A stretch of 64,000 nucleotides of DNA from Lentzea atacamensis (GCF_003269295.1 NZ_QLTT01000018.1:1-64000), one strand, 5' to 3'. Positions 17,591-25,432 are shown, numbered from the stretch's first letter. A program made the numbers and translations. Notes: a model not told the origin generated them from the letters alone.

Positions 17591-17618
17591 TTGCACGCCC
17601 CAGGTACGGGGTCATAAC
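17591..17618 (+). promoter_or_regulatory. Predicted whiB7 promoter
   Basis: TTGCAC (-35, 17591-17596), a 16-base spacer and CATAAC (-10, 17613-17618), with the AT-rich segment GTTAAAT just upstream of the -35. WhiB7-activated promoters are known to carry such an AT stretch that the AT-hook contacts, so this supports autoregulation. The assignment is by pattern. Confidence 0.6.
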
Positions 17619-17701
17619 CTGCTCATGCCGGGTCCGGAGGACCCGTCTGGGGAAGAAGAACTACTACTAGCTCGCAGAGACCTCTGAGGGAGGTGCCGGT
17701 T

Positions 17702-17947
17702 GTGAAGAAGATCCAGAGCATCGAATGCGCACTCGGCCTCCCCTTGTCCGAGCACCTCTGCATGCCCGCAAACGCTCAGGCCGTGTGGCAGAAGTCTGCC
17801 CTCAAGCCAGTGGCACTGCTGGGTCGTGAGCGCGGCATCGGCCTGTTCATCGAGCAGCCGATCGTCCGGCCGACCGCTGATGACGTTCCCAACTACACGA
17901 CTGCGCTGTCCGCGCATCAAGTGAGAAGGCTCCTGCCGACCCCATAG
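17702..17947 (+). CDS. whiB7 leader uORF
   Basis: GTG 17702 with a strong GGGAGGT site seven bases upstream opens an 81-codon frame (VKKIQSIECALGLPLSEHLC onward) ending at TAG 17945-17947. Its stop lies 25 bases before the attenuator stem. whiB7 leaders in other actinobacteria carry a translated uORF used to sense ribosome stalling, so this is probably a regulatory peptide rather than a working protein. The peptide has no domain. A GTG at 17693 in the same frame is less likely, because the ribosome site would overlap it. Confidence 0.7.
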   Translation: MKKIQSIECALGLPLSEHLCMPANAQAVWQKSALKPVALLGRERGIGLFIEQPIVRPTADDVPNYTTALSAHQVRRLLPTP

Positions 17948-17987
17948 AAGGGGTCGAAGGACCACCAGGCTCACGAAAGCCGCGGAC
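17908..17987 (+). promoter_or_regulatory. Candidate antiterminator fold of the whiB7 leader
   Basis: Three nested pairings compete with the terminator: GTCCGCG (17908-17914) with CGCGGAC (17981-17987, in the left terminator arm), GTGAG (17921-17925) with CTCAC (17970-17974), and CGACCCC (17937-17943) with GGGGTCG (17950-17956). The upstream strands all lie inside the uORF, so ribosomes finishing the uORF would prevent this fold. Complementarity is seen directly; the switch is inferred. Confidence 0.5.
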
Positions 17988-18018
17988 TCGCACAGAGTCC
18001 GCGGCTTTCGTGTTTTTT
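17972..18018 (+). terminator. whiB7 attenuator (intrinsic terminator in the leader)
   Basis: An 18-base perfect stem: 17972-17989 pairs with 17995-18012 around the loop GCACA, followed directly by six T (18013-18018). It lies after the uORF and 30 bases before the whiB7 start, so most transcripts would stop here unless the left arm is sequestered. Confidence 0.9.
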
Positions 18019-18047
18019 GCTGTACCCCACACAAGGAGAAAACCCTG

Positions 18048-18371
18048 ATGTTGACCGCGACTGTCCCGCTCACCGGCGAGACACTTCCGGACCTCGCGGA
18101 CGGGCTTGACCTGCCCTGCCGCACCCACAACCCCGACCTCTGGTTCGCTGACACGCCGGCCGACCTCGAGAAGGCGAAGTCCTTCTGCGGGACCTGCCCG
18201 GTGCTGGCGGAGTGCCTCGCCGGCGCGCTCGCCCGTCACGAGCCGTGGGGTGTCTGGGGTGGAGAGATCTTCGAGCGCGGGGCCGTCATCGCGCGGAAGC
18301 GGCCGCGTGGCCGTCCGCGCAAGGACGCGGCAGCTGTTGTCACTGCTGACAAGACGGAGGCGGCAGCGTGA
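18048..18371 (+). CDS. whiB7: Transcriptional regulator WhiB7
   Basis: 107 residues. It has four iron-sulfur Cys (PCRTHNPDLWF, then KSFCGTCPVLAEC), the GVWGGE turn and a C-terminal AT-hook RGRPRKD. The AT-hook separates WhiB7 from other Wbl proteins. It binds the housekeeping sigma factor and activates intrinsic antibiotic resistance genes. The start is ATG 18048 with AAGGAG 10-15 bases upstream. The long leader holds a promoter, uORF and attenuator. It lies downstream of uvrD2, as in mycobacteria. Confidence 0.96.
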   Translation: MLTATVPLTGETLPDLADGLDLPCRTHNPDLWFADTPADLEKAKSFCGTCPVLAECLAGALARHEPWGVWGGEIFERGAVIARKRPRGRPRKDAAAVVTADKTEAAA

Positions 18372-18430
18372 ACACCGTGCACATCAACCACAACGCAACG
18401 CCCACCTACCTGAACGAGGGTCTGACACCC

Positions 18431-18583
18431 ATGTCCATGAATGAAGAGCTCGTGCGAATACGAATACAAGAAGCCCAGAGGTTCGCTGAAGAGCAACGCA
18501 TGGCGAACCGCCTCGCGTCAGCGCAACGTTGGCGCAGGTTGGCGCGATGGGCCGGTCGCAGAGCGGCTCGCTTCGACCTCTGA
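18431..18583 (+). CDS. Small Arg-rich helical protein after whiB7
   Basis: 50 residues from ATG 18431 (MSMNEELVRIRIQEAQRFAE, then a basic tail ending in RRAARFDL). It is a single amphipathic helix with many Arg and Glu, and no membrane segment. A GTG at 18368 overlapping the whiB7 stop would add 21 residues and is an alternative start. It is likely cotranscribed with whiB7 and ends before a hairpin. I do not know its function. Confidence 0.6.
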   Translation: MSMNEELVRIRIQEAQRFAEEQRMANRLASAQRWRRLARWAGRRAARFDL

Positions 18584-18595
18584 CAGTCTCGAGCT

Positions 18596-18631
18596 GAGGC
18601 CGTCATCCACGAGAAGGTGGATGGCGGCCTC
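18596..18631 (+). terminator. Hairpin after the whiB7 operon
   Basis: A 15-base stem (18596-18610 with 18617-18631, one G-T pair) around GAGAAG. No T run follows, so it may be a weak terminator or an RNA-stabilising stem. Confidence 0.6.
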
Positions 18632-18657
18632 GGCCGTTCCTCCGTACCGTTCCGGTT

Positions 18658-19530
18658 GTGCCGCATCACACCCACGACGGAATCGACTGGTCCGCTCGGT
18701 TGAGCGGGATGAGGCGCTACGGCGCCCTGCAGGAGGAAGCGCTGTCTTCTGTTGCGCGGAGACTCGTCGCCCCTCTACCCGACTCACCGGTCGTGATGGA
18801 CGTCGGCTGCGGCGCCGGCGCCATGAGCGTGCCGCTGGTCTCGGCGTTGCGCGAACACGGCGGCGGCGTCCTCGTGCTGGTCGACGCCACACCCGAACTG
18901 CTCGACGCGGCCTGCACCGCGGCGCGTGCCGAGGCGGACGGCGCCGTGTCGGTGAAGCCCGTGCTCGCGGACCTCGCGACCGAGGACCCGCTGTCCTTCT
19001 CCGGACCGGTCGAGCTCATCTGGGCCTCGCGGGTGATCCACCACCTCCCTGATCAGTTGCGTGGCGTGCGCCGCCTGGTGTCCGCCCTGGCTCCCGGCGG
19101 ATGGCTGGCCCTGGCCGAAGGCGGGCTGGAAACTCGATTTCTGCCCTGGGACCTCGGCGTCGGCGAACCGGGCCTGCAGGACCGCGTGGCCGCGGCCCGC
19201 GCGGAGTGGTTCACGTTGATGCGCGAGAACATGGCCGGCTCCGTCCGGCTGCCGGTCGGCTGGAACGTCGCCCTGGCCGACGCGGGCCTCGGCGAGATCA
19301 GCGCCTTCAGCTTCGTCGTCGACCACCCGGCTCCTGCCAAGCACCTCGTCCGCGAATGGGCGGTCGACCGCCTGACCTGGCTCGCCGAGATCACCGGCCC
19401 CTACCTGCATGCGGCCGATCGCGCCGCCTTGCGTCGGCTGTTGAATCCCTCCGACTCCGAGTACGTCGGGGCTCGGGAGGACGTGTTCCTGCTCGAGACC
19501 GACACCGTCCACCTGGGACGGCGCAGGTGA
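18658..19530 (+). CDS. Class I SAM-dependent methyltransferase
   Basis: 290 residues. Motif I VVMDVGCGAGAMSVPL is near residue 45, followed by VLVDATPELLDAA, the motif IV-like ELIWASRVIHHLPDQLRGVRR and APGGWLALAEGGLETRFLPW. This is the UbiE/class I fold for small-molecule or unknown substrates. The start is GTG 18658, with no clear ribosome site; ATG 18709 is a possible internal start. Its stop overlaps the start of a small zinc-ribbon gene (GTGA). It interrupts the conserved order between whiB7 and the ABC1 kinase, so it is probably an insertion in this lineage. Confidence 0.88.
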   Translation: MPHHTHDGIDWSARLSGMRRYGALQEEALSSVARRLVAPLPDSPVVMDVGCGAGAMSVPLVSALREHGGGVLVLVDATPELLDAACTAARAEADGAVSVKPVLADLATEDPLSFSGPVELIWASRVIHHLPDQLRGVRRLVSALAPGGWLALAEGGLETRFLPWDLGVGEPGLQDRVAAARAEWFTLMRENMAGSVRLPVGWNVALADAGLGEISAFSFVVDHPAPAKHLVREWAVDRLTWLAEITGPYLHAADRAALRRLLNPSDSEYVGAREDVFLLETDTVHLGRRR

Positions 19531-19697
19531 TCGCCTGCCACAGATGCGGGCGGTCGCGTGCCTCCGTTTCCGACCTGGAGTTCCTGGCCTGGTCGTCTGA
19601 GCGGGTCGGTGGGGCGACCCGGTGGTTGTGTCACGTGTGCGCGAAGACCCATGTGCGGGACATCGAGGGCAAGCTGCCGGACGAGTACTGGCGCTGA
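19527..19697 (+). CDS. Small zinc-ribbon protein
   Basis: 56 residues from GTG 19527, overlapping the methyltransferase stop by four bases. Two CxxC pairs, CHRCGRSRASV near the start and WLCHVCAKTHVRDIEGKL later, make a treble-clef or zinc-ribbon fold likely. The C-terminus KLPDEYW is typical of small actinobacterial zinc proteins. Probably coupled to the methyltransferase; role unknown. Confidence 0.75.
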   Translation: MIACHRCGRSRASVSDLEFLAWSSERVGGATRWLCHVCAKTHVRDIEGKLPDEYWR

Positions 19698-19740
19698 CGC
19701 CGCCCAGTGGGTTGGCCGCTGGGGTGGGGTTGGTCAGGCG

Positions 19741-20170
19741 CGCCGGGTTTTGGGCCGGCACGACTCATGTGGGTTGTTGCGCTCGGGTTCGCGTTGCTCG
19801 GTGGGTTGGCGAGTTCGGGCGCGCCCCGGCTTGGGGTTGGTCGCGGCTGGCGGCCGATTTCGTGGGGCGAGCTCGGGTGCGTCTCTGGTCCGGGGTGGGG
19901 CGTGGCTTGTGGCCGGATGGTCGTGGGGTTGGTGACGTCGCGCCGCGCCGGGTTTTGGGCTGGCAAGCTTCATGTGGGTTGTGCGCTCGGGTTGGCGTTG
20001 CTCGGTAAGTTGGCGAGTTCGGGCGCGCCCCGGCTTGGGGTTGGTCACGGCTGGTGGCCGATCGTCGTGGGGTGAGCTCGGATGCGTCTCCGGTTCGGCG
20101 TCGGGCGTGGCTGGTGGCCGGGGATCGTCGTGGCGGGGACATCGCGCCGCGCCGGGGTTCAGGGGTGCGC
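19741..20170. repeat. About 205-bp tandem repeat, two full units and part of a third
   Basis: Units begin at 19741, 19946 and 20150, each with CGCCGGGTTTTGGGC-like sequence, giving periods of 205 and 204. Blocks such as TTGGCGAGTTCGGGCGCGCC and CCCCGGCTTGGGGTTGGTC recur at matching offsets. The whole 510-base gap between 19698 and 20208 contains no convincing gene: open frames on both strands are repetitive and low-complexity. The plus strand is strongly G/T-biased. Confidence 0.85.
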
Positions 20171-20208
20171 AATTGTCGGCGCGGGGCGGGCCGGGGTGCG
20201 TCGCCGGC

Positions 20209-20793
20209 TCAGTCCGGCCGGACTCGTGGGCGGGCCTGAGGCGACGAGACGCGAAGCGGGTACAGGTGGCGTAAGGCCTGCCTGACCAGCGCCGTTCCTC
20301 GTCGGCTGCTCAACCCCAGCTCTTCGTGAAGATCAGCTGGCGAGCACAGCCGCGCGTCCACCACGGCGTCGAGGATCTCCACGACGGCGCGCGGGTTGGT
20401 CTCTCGGCGAGCCATGTCCAGGGCGGCCCGTGCCGGGTGGGCCAGCCGCAGGCCGTGGCACTCCACGACGCCCGGCGGCCGGTTCGTGCGTTCGAGAAGA
20501 ATCTGCGGATGTGCTCTTCGCGTGTTCTTTCCCGCGAGCACGTGAATGTGCCGGGGGAGAGGAATCGTGGCGCCTTGCCGGGACAGCGCGTCCGCCCCCG
20601 TGATCACCGCTGAAGGGCCCGCGAAGAACAGAACCGCGCGAAGCCGGTCCAGGCGGGTCGGCGGTGACGGCTTTTGCAGGACTACGCCGGGAAGCACCTG
20701 TTGCCAAGGACCGGCGGGGGTGCAGTGGCGCAGGATCTCGCGCGGTGAGAGTCCGGATTTGCGCAGGTCAGCGGTGGTTGCGATGGGGGTCAT
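20209..20793 (-). CDS. AbiEi-like N-terminal domain protein
   Basis: 194 residues. The N-terminus (TTADLRKSGLSPREILRHCT then WQQVLPGVVL) is the winged-helix AbiEi antitoxin-type domain. It is followed by RLDRLRAVLFFAGPSAVITG and HPARAALDMARRETNPRAVVEIL, typical of actinobacterial proteins that usually add a restriction-endonuclease-like C-terminal domain. That domain is missing: the frame ends at the edge of the tandem repeat. It may be an antitoxin-like regulator or a truncated relative. No AbiEii toxin gene is adjacent. Confidence 0.7.
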   Translation of the reverse strand: MTPIATTADLRKSGLSPREILRHCTPAGPWQQVLPGVVLQKPSPPTRLDRLRAVLFFAGPSAVITGADALSRQGATIPLPRHIHVLAGKNTRRAHPQILLERTNRPPGVVECHGLRLAHPARAALDMARRETNPRAVVEILDAVVDARLCSPADLHEELGLSSRRGTALVRQALRHLYPLRVSSPQARPRVRPD

Positions 20794-20879
20794 GCGGTCT
20801 ATCGTGGCGGACGGGGACGCCGTCGAACCGGGGTGAGCGTCAACCTGTGGACAACTTGGCCCGGGTTCACTCGGACGAG

Positions 20880-22190
20880 TTAGTCGTCGAATCCCGGCTG
20901 CCAGCGCGCCACGATTTCGCGTGCAGTCACATGGGCGTCCAATTGGCAGAGGATGCCCGTCGCGCCCAATGTCACGCGGTGAATCAGCAGGTACTGCGGT
21001 GGCAGGTTCAGGGAGCGGCCCGTTTGGGAATCAGGGCTGCGCAGGTCGCCCACTCGTTCCGCCTGCGACTGCAGCCAGCGGCGGGTGAAGTGGAACGACT
21101 CCGTGCGCAGCGGCTCCACGAACGGGGCGAGGTAGCCGAGCACGTCGTCGCCGTGCAGGACCATGCCCTCGCGGATGAAGTTCTCGGTGCGCAGGAGCTC
21201 GACCAGGTCCGCGGAGCGGCCGTCCAGCGCGAGCCTCGTCATCAGGCCCAGGGTCTTGGGCAGGCCGTCGGGGAGGCGGGCCACGGCGCCGAAGTCGATC
21301 ACGCGCAGACGGCCGTCGTCGCCCAGCATGAAGTTGCCGGGGTGCGGGTCGGCGTGCAGCAGGCCCGAGCGCGAGGGGGCCGAGAAGTGGAACTCGGCCA
21401 GTCGCTGGCCGGCCAGGTCGCGGTCCTCGACGGAGCCCTCGCGGATGATCGTCGACAGGCCGACACCGGACGTCCACTCGGTGACCATGACCTTGGGCGA
21501 CGAGGCGACGACGCGAGGGACGAGCACGTGCGGGTCGTCCTCGAAGGCCTTGGCGAAGGTGCGCTGGTTGGCGGCCTCGTCGCGGTAGTCGAGCTCCTCC
21601 AGGTACCGGTCGCGCAGCTCCTCCAGCAGCGGGCGCACGTCGGTGCCGGGCATGATCGCCTGCAGCAGCCGGGAGAAGCGCAGCAGCTGCTTGAGGTCGG
21701 CGCGCAGGGCCTCGTCGGCGCCGGGGTACTGGACCTTCACCGCCACGTCGCGGCCGTCGTGCCACACCGCGCGGTGCACCTGGCCGATGGACGCCGATGC
21801 GGCAGGGTCGTCGTCGAACGACTTGAAGCGCTTCGTCCAGGACGCGCCGAGCTGTTCGGCGAGCACGCGGTGGGTGGTGCGGGCGGGCATCGGCGGGGCC
21901 GCGGTCTGCAGCTTGGTCAGCGCCTCGCGGTACGGGGCGGCCAGCTCGTCCGGGACGGCGGCCTCGAAGACGCTCAGGGCCTGGCCGAACTTCATCGCGC
22001 CGCCCTTGAGCTGGCCGAGCACCGCGAAGACCTGCTCCGCCGTCTTGGCCGTCACCTCCGCGTTGACCTCATCGGCCGCGCGTCCGGTCAGTCGCTTCCC
22101 CCAGCCACCGACAACCCGGCCTGCCACCCCGAGCGGGAGGCTCGCCAGCTTGGCGGTGCGCTGCACGGCCTTGCGCGGAATCTCGGTCAC
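20880..22190 (-). CDS. ABC1/AarF family atypical kinase
   Basis: 436 residues with the UbiB hallmarks: KxGQ motif MKFGQALS, the Ala-rich loop SASIGQVH, VAVKVQYPG with the catalytic Lys, EELDYRDEAANQ, LLHADPHPGNFML and VIDFGAVARLP. The family has atypical ATPase/kinase activity, often tied to lipids or quinones. It is the counterpart of mycobacterial Rv3197, next to whiB7. GTG 22190 overlaps the ThiF-like gene by four bases, so the two are coupled. Confidence 0.93.
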   Translation of the reverse strand: MTEIPRKAVQRTAKLASLPLGVAGRVVGGWGKRLTGRAADEVNAEVTAKTAEQVFAVLGQLKGGAMKFGQALSVFEAAVPDELAAPYREALTKLQTAAPPMPARTTHRVLAEQLGASWTKRFKSFDDDPAASASIGQVHRAVWHDGRDVAVKVQYPGADEALRADLKQLLRFSRLLQAIMPGTDVRPLLEELRDRYLEELDYRDEAANQRTFAKAFEDDPHVLVPRVVASSPKVMVTEWTSGVGLSTIIREGSVEDRDLAGQRLAEFHFSAPSRSGLLHADPHPGNFMLGDDGRLRVIDFGAVARLPDGLPKTLGLMTRLALDGRSADLVELLRTENFIREGMVLHGDDVLGYLAPFVEPLRTESFHFTRRWLQSQAERVGDLRSPDSQTGRSLNLPPQYLLIHRVTLGATGILCQLDAHVTAREIVARWQPGFDD

Positions 22191-22987
22191 TCGGCCATGT
22201 TATGTGCGGAGCACTGACAGTCAGGGTGCGGATACCAGCTTCGCCTCTCAGCAACGCCCGCCACCAGGTCGAGTTCGAGAGTGGCGTTCAGCACTGGTGG
22301 CGGGGGCAGGTCGCGCCCGCGGACGTAGATCAACGACTCCAGGGTCTGCACCACGGCGAACGCTGCCGTGCCCGACGCGAACAGCACGTCGGTGGAGGCC
22401 GGTTTGCCGGCGAGCTGCGCCGCGATGGCGGGCCACGCCGGGTCCTGGTCGGCGCGGTGCAGGTCGGCGCAGTTCAGGCAGCTCGTGCGGCCGGGCAGGA
22501 CGAGCGGCCCGATGATGCCCACGCCCTCACGCACGCGCACGGCCAGATGAGGCGTGCGGGACGCCATCAGCGCGCTGACGAGTCCCGGATCCGGGACGAG
22601 CGTCGCGGCGAGCACCACGAGGTCGGCGTTGTGGGCGAGCCGGATGCCCGATTCGGCCAGCAGCGAAGTGATGTAGAGGGCGAGGTGCCCGGCGCCGTGG
22701 ACGGCGACCGTCGCGCCCTTCGCGGGGGAGCCGGTGTCGAGCAGGCCGGCCTCTTCGAGCGCGGCGAGCACGTCACCCAGCTGGGTGGGGTCCTCGCCGC
22801 GGCTTTTCAGTCTTTCACCCAGTTCAGCGATGGTGTGGCGGCCGTCCAGGGTGAGGAGCTCGTCGACCAGCGATTCAGGCAGTGAGTCGATCACCACGGC
22901 GTGTTTCGGGTCGATGCCGACCTGCACGGTGCCGGGGCCGCGGCGCACCACGGCGAGTCCTGGGCGTACGCGAGGTCTTGAGTCCAC
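22187..22987 (-). CDS. ThiF/YcaO-cyclodehydratase-like protein (leader-peptide-binding family)
   Basis: 266 residues. The N-terminal winged-helix-like region (SLPESLVDELLTLDGRHTIA) resembles RiPP recognition folds. It is followed by a reduced Rossmann part (VAVHGAGHLALYI), the zinc site CLNCADLHR and the C-terminal CQCSAHN pair. This is the TOMM cyclodehydratase/ThiF-like family, but without a complete adenylation site. It matches mycobacterial Rv3196 by position. It is coupled to the ABC1 kinase. No YcaO gene or precursor peptide is nearby, so a RiPP role is doubtful. Confidence 0.75.
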   Translation of the reverse strand: MDSRPRVRPGLAVVRRGPGTVQVGIDPKHAVVIDSLPESLVDELLTLDGRHTIAELGERLKSRGEDPTQLGDVLAALEEAGLLDTGSPAKGATVAVHGAGHLALYITSLLAESGIRLAHNADLVVLAATLVPDPGLVSALMASRTPHLAVRVREGVGIIGPLVLPGRTSCLNCADLHRADQDPAWPAIAAQLAGKPASTDVLFASGTAAFAVVQTLESLIYVRGRDLPPPPVLNATLELDLVAGVAERRSWYPHPDCQCSAHNMAE

Positions 22988-22997
22988 AACAGAAAGA

Positions 22998-23024
22998 CTG
23001 GCAGGGGGCGAGGCCCCCTGCCAG
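22998..23024 (-). terminator. Hairpin after the DUF5679 gene
   Basis: A 12-base stem: CTGGCAGGGGGC (22998-23009) pairs with 23013-23024, loop GAG. On the minus strand it is followed by a T/C-rich stretch (TCTTTCTGTTG) just before the ThiF-like gene. Confidence 0.7.
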
Positions 23025-23032
23025 CGGAAACG

Positions 23033-23188
23033 TCAAACCTTGGCCTTGCCGAGGATCCGCGTCATCTTCGTGCCGCAGACTGGGCAGGTGCCCTTCGCCA
23101 TGCGCCGGCCGTTGGTCTCCTCGACCTTGCCGTCGAAGTCGCGCTTCTCCCGACACTTGACGCAGTAGCCGTTGTACTTCTCGGCCAC
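23033..23188 (-). CDS. DUF5679 zinc-ribbon protein
   Basis: 51 residues from GTG 23188, with AAGGGAGG just upstream. Two CxxC knuckles (GYCVKCREKR and GTCPVCGTKM) flank KVEETNGRRMAKG, the DUF5679 pattern. These are small soluble zinc proteins conserved in actinobacteria, with unknown function. A frame extension to 23278 lacks conservation. Confidence 0.9.
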   Translation of the reverse strand: MAEKYNGYCVKCREKRDFDGKVEETNGRRMAKGTCPVCGTKMTRILGKAKV

Positions 23189-23383
23189 AGCCCCTCCCTT
23201 GCAGTTGTGAGTGCGGACACACTCGGGGACCTTGTCGCGACGGTACCTGGGCGAGACGGTGAAACCGCGCATGTTCATCCTGCGCGTGTCCAGCCGCCGT
23301 TCGGTGGAACTTCACCCGCCGGGTGCGCGGCTGCCGCCGGTTGGGGGCCGAAAATTGTCGGTGGCGCCGTTTACGGTGACTGC

Positions 23384-23911
23384 ATGGCCGAACCGCGGGT
23401 GGAGGTGCGGCGGAGCCCCCGGCGCCGCCGCATGGTCAGCGCGTACCGGGAGGGCGACACCGTCGTCGTCCTTCTGCCGGCACGGATGACCAAGGGGGAA
23501 GAGAAGCACTGGGTGGCGGAGATGTTGAGCCGCCTCCAGCGCAGCGAGACGCGCAGGAAGAGCCCTGCGCGAACGTCGGACGAGGCGTTGATGGCGCGGT
23601 GCACCGAGCTGTCGGCGCGCTACCTGGACTCGCTCGCCGACCCCGTCAGCGTGCGCTGGGTGCCGCCCATGCGCACGCGCTGGGCGTCGTGCACGCCGAC
23701 CGAGGGCACCATCAGGGTGTCCGAGCGGCTGCGCGACGTACCGCCGTGGGTGCTCGACTACGTGCTGGTGCACGAGCTCGCGCACCTGCTGGTGCCCGGC
23801 CACGGCAAGGACTTCTGGGAGTGGGTGCACAACTACCCGAAGACCGAGCGGGCCATGGGCTACCTGGAAGGACTCTCGGCCGCCGCAGGCCTTGGGATGA
23901 CGGAGGACTGA
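23384..23911 (+). CDS. YgjP-like (DUF45) M48-type metallopeptidase
   Basis: 175 residues from ATG 23384. MRTRWASCTPTEGTIRVSER and VLDYVLVHELAHLLVPGHGK carry the HExxH zinc site plus the third-ligand region, and FWEWVHNYPKTERAMGYLEG closes the domain. It is a soluble zinc metallopeptidase of the YgjP/SprT-like group. The substrate is unknown. It is divergent from DUF5679. Confidence 0.9.
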   Translation: MAEPRVEVRRSPRRRRMVSAYREGDTVVVLLPARMTKGEEKHWVAEMLSRLQRSETRRKSPARTSDEALMARCTELSARYLDSLADPVSVRWVPPMRTRWASCTPTEGTIRVSERLRDVPPWVLDYVLVHELAHLLVPGHGKDFWEWVHNYPKTERAMGYLEGLSAAAGLGMTED

Positions 23912-23976
23912 AGGGTTCACTCAAAGGAGGGGTGTGCTCGCGGAGTGCGCTCGCCGCATTTCGTTCCACGTGTCTT

Positions 23977-24026
23977 CTGGGGCCGAGTCCCCAGACCCCA
24001 CGCCGGGGGCAAGCCCCCGGACCCCC
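23977..24026. repeat. Dispersed double-hairpin element, copy A
   Basis: Hairpin CTGGGG/CCCCAG (23977-23994), then ACCCCA, then CCGGGGGC-AA-GCCCCCGG (24003-24020) and ACCCCC. The same architecture recurs at 30563 and 38699, each after a gene or RNA end. Confidence 0.7.
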
Positions 24027-24030
24027 GACG

Positions 24031-24070
24031 CGAAAGCGCCCGGCGAGGACAGTCCTCGCCGGGCGTTTCG
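24031..24070. terminator. Bidirectional terminator
   Basis: A long stem of GCGCCCGGCGAGGA with TCCTCGCCGGGCG, extended by CGAAA/TTTCG with a one-base bulge (24031-24070). It lies between the YgjP-like gene (+) and the convergent metalloprotease (-), and gives a T run on the plus strand. Confidence 0.75.
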
Positions 24071-24086
24071 CATGTTCAGGAGCCGA

Positions 24087-25388
24087 TCAGCTCTCCTCGG
24101 TCTTGTCCCCGCCCTTGTCGCCGTCCTCGCGCATCGTGCGCTCCAGCTCGGCGATCGGGTCCTCGAGCGCCTTGCGGGTGCTGGCCAGGCGCTCGGCGAA
24201 CTCCAGCGGGTCGTCCAGGTCCTCCGCGGTCGGGATGAGCTCGGCGTGCTCCCACACGCTGTCGCGCACCTCGACGCCGTGCTGGTCGCCGACGAGCTTC
24301 CACAGGGCAGAGGCGGCCCGCAGGCGACGCGGGCGCAGTTCGAGGCCGACGAGCGTGGCGAACGTCTGCTCAGCAGGACCACCGGAGGCGCGGCGGCGGC
24401 GCAGGGTCTCGCGCAGTGCCGCGGCGCCGGGCAGGCGATCGGACACGGCGGCGTCCACCACCACGTCCACCCAGCCCTCGACCAGGGCCAGCATCGTCTC
24501 CAGGCGGGTCAGCGCCGCCTTCTGCTCCGGGGTGGTCTGCGGTTCGAGCAGGCCGGAGCTCATGGCCTCCTCGATGGAGGCGGGGTTCGACGGGTCGATC
24601 TGGCCCGCGAGCTGCTCCAGGGCGGACGTGTCGACCTTGATGCCCTTGGCGAACTCCTCGACCGTGTCGAGCAGACGCTGCCGCAGCCACGGCACGTGCG
24701 TGAAGAGGCGCTGGTGAGCGGCCTCGCGGGCGGCGAGGAACACCATGACCTCGGACGCCGGGCGCTCCAGGCCCTCGGTGAACTTCTCGATGTTCGCGGG
24801 CAGCAGCGCCGCCGTGCCCTCGGGGCCGAGCGGCAGTCCGACGTCGGTCGAGGTGAGGACCTCGGCGCCGAGCTGCGCCAGCGCGTTGCCGAGCTGCGAG
24901 CCGAACGCCATGCCGCCCATCTGGCCGAGCATCGACAGCAGCGGACCGGCCGCCTGCTTCGCCTCGGCGGGCATCGCCTCGACCCACGCGCCGGACATCC
25001 GCTGCGCGACCGGGTCGCACAGGCGCTGCCAGGTGGGGATGGTCTTCTCGATCCAGTCACGCGCGGTCCAGGCCTGCGTCGTGCGGGTGCCGGCGGGCAG
25101 CGAGGTGACCGGGTCGAGCCACATCTCGGCCAGGTGCACGGCGTCGGTGACCGCGCCGGACTGGTCGGCGGCGAACCCGACGGTGGTCGTCGAGGACAGC
25201 TGCTGGAACGCGATCTGCTTGGCGAGGTCGTAGTTCACCGGCCCGCTCGACGATCCTGCGCTGCTCAGCATCGCGCCCAGCTGGCTCAGCATGTTGCCCA
25301 GCTGGCTGAAGTCGAACGGGTTGTCTCCCGGCTTCCCGCTCTTGTCGTCGGGGTCGTGCGGGCTGAACCCGAACGGCACGTCACTCAT
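24087..25388 (-). CDS. Zinc-dependent metalloprotease family protein (DUF2342)
   Basis: 433 residues. A Met/Gly/Ser-rich N-terminal part (1-45) precedes the family core. The characteristic motif FLAAREAAHQRLFTHVPWL replaces a classic HExxH and is conserved in this actinobacterial zincin-like family (counterpart of Rv3195). The C-terminal tail is acidic (DGDKGGDKTEES). Catalysis is unproven for the family. It is divergent from the Lon-type protease (25433). Confidence 0.88.
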   Translation of the reverse strand: MSDVPFGFSPHDPDDKSGKPGDNPFDFSQLGNMLSQLGAMLSSAGSSSGPVNYDLAKQIAFQQLSSTTTVGFAADQSGAVTDAVHLAEMWLDPVTSLPAGTRTTQAWTARDWIEKTIPTWQRLCDPVAQRMSGAWVEAMPAEAKQAAGPLLSMLGQMGGMAFGSQLGNALAQLGAEVLTSTDVGLPLGPEGTAALLPANIEKFTEGLERPASEVMVFLAAREAAHQRLFTHVPWLRQRLLDTVEEFAKGIKVDTSALEQLAGQIDPSNPASIEEAMSSGLLEPQTTPEQKAALTRLETMLALVEGWVDVVVDAAVSDRLPGAAALRETLRRRRASGGPAEQTFATLVGLELRPRRLRAASALWKLVGDQHGVEVRDSVWEHAELIPTAEDLDDPLEFAERLASTRKALEDPIAELERTMREDGDKGGDKTEES

Positions 25389-25432
25389 GCCTCTACCGTA
25401 CGCGGATCCACATGGTCGTACGCTGTTCAGCC

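Noticed and set aside
19741..20170. CRISPR-like array
   Set aside because: The units are about 205 bp and contiguous, without unique spacers; not a CRISPR.
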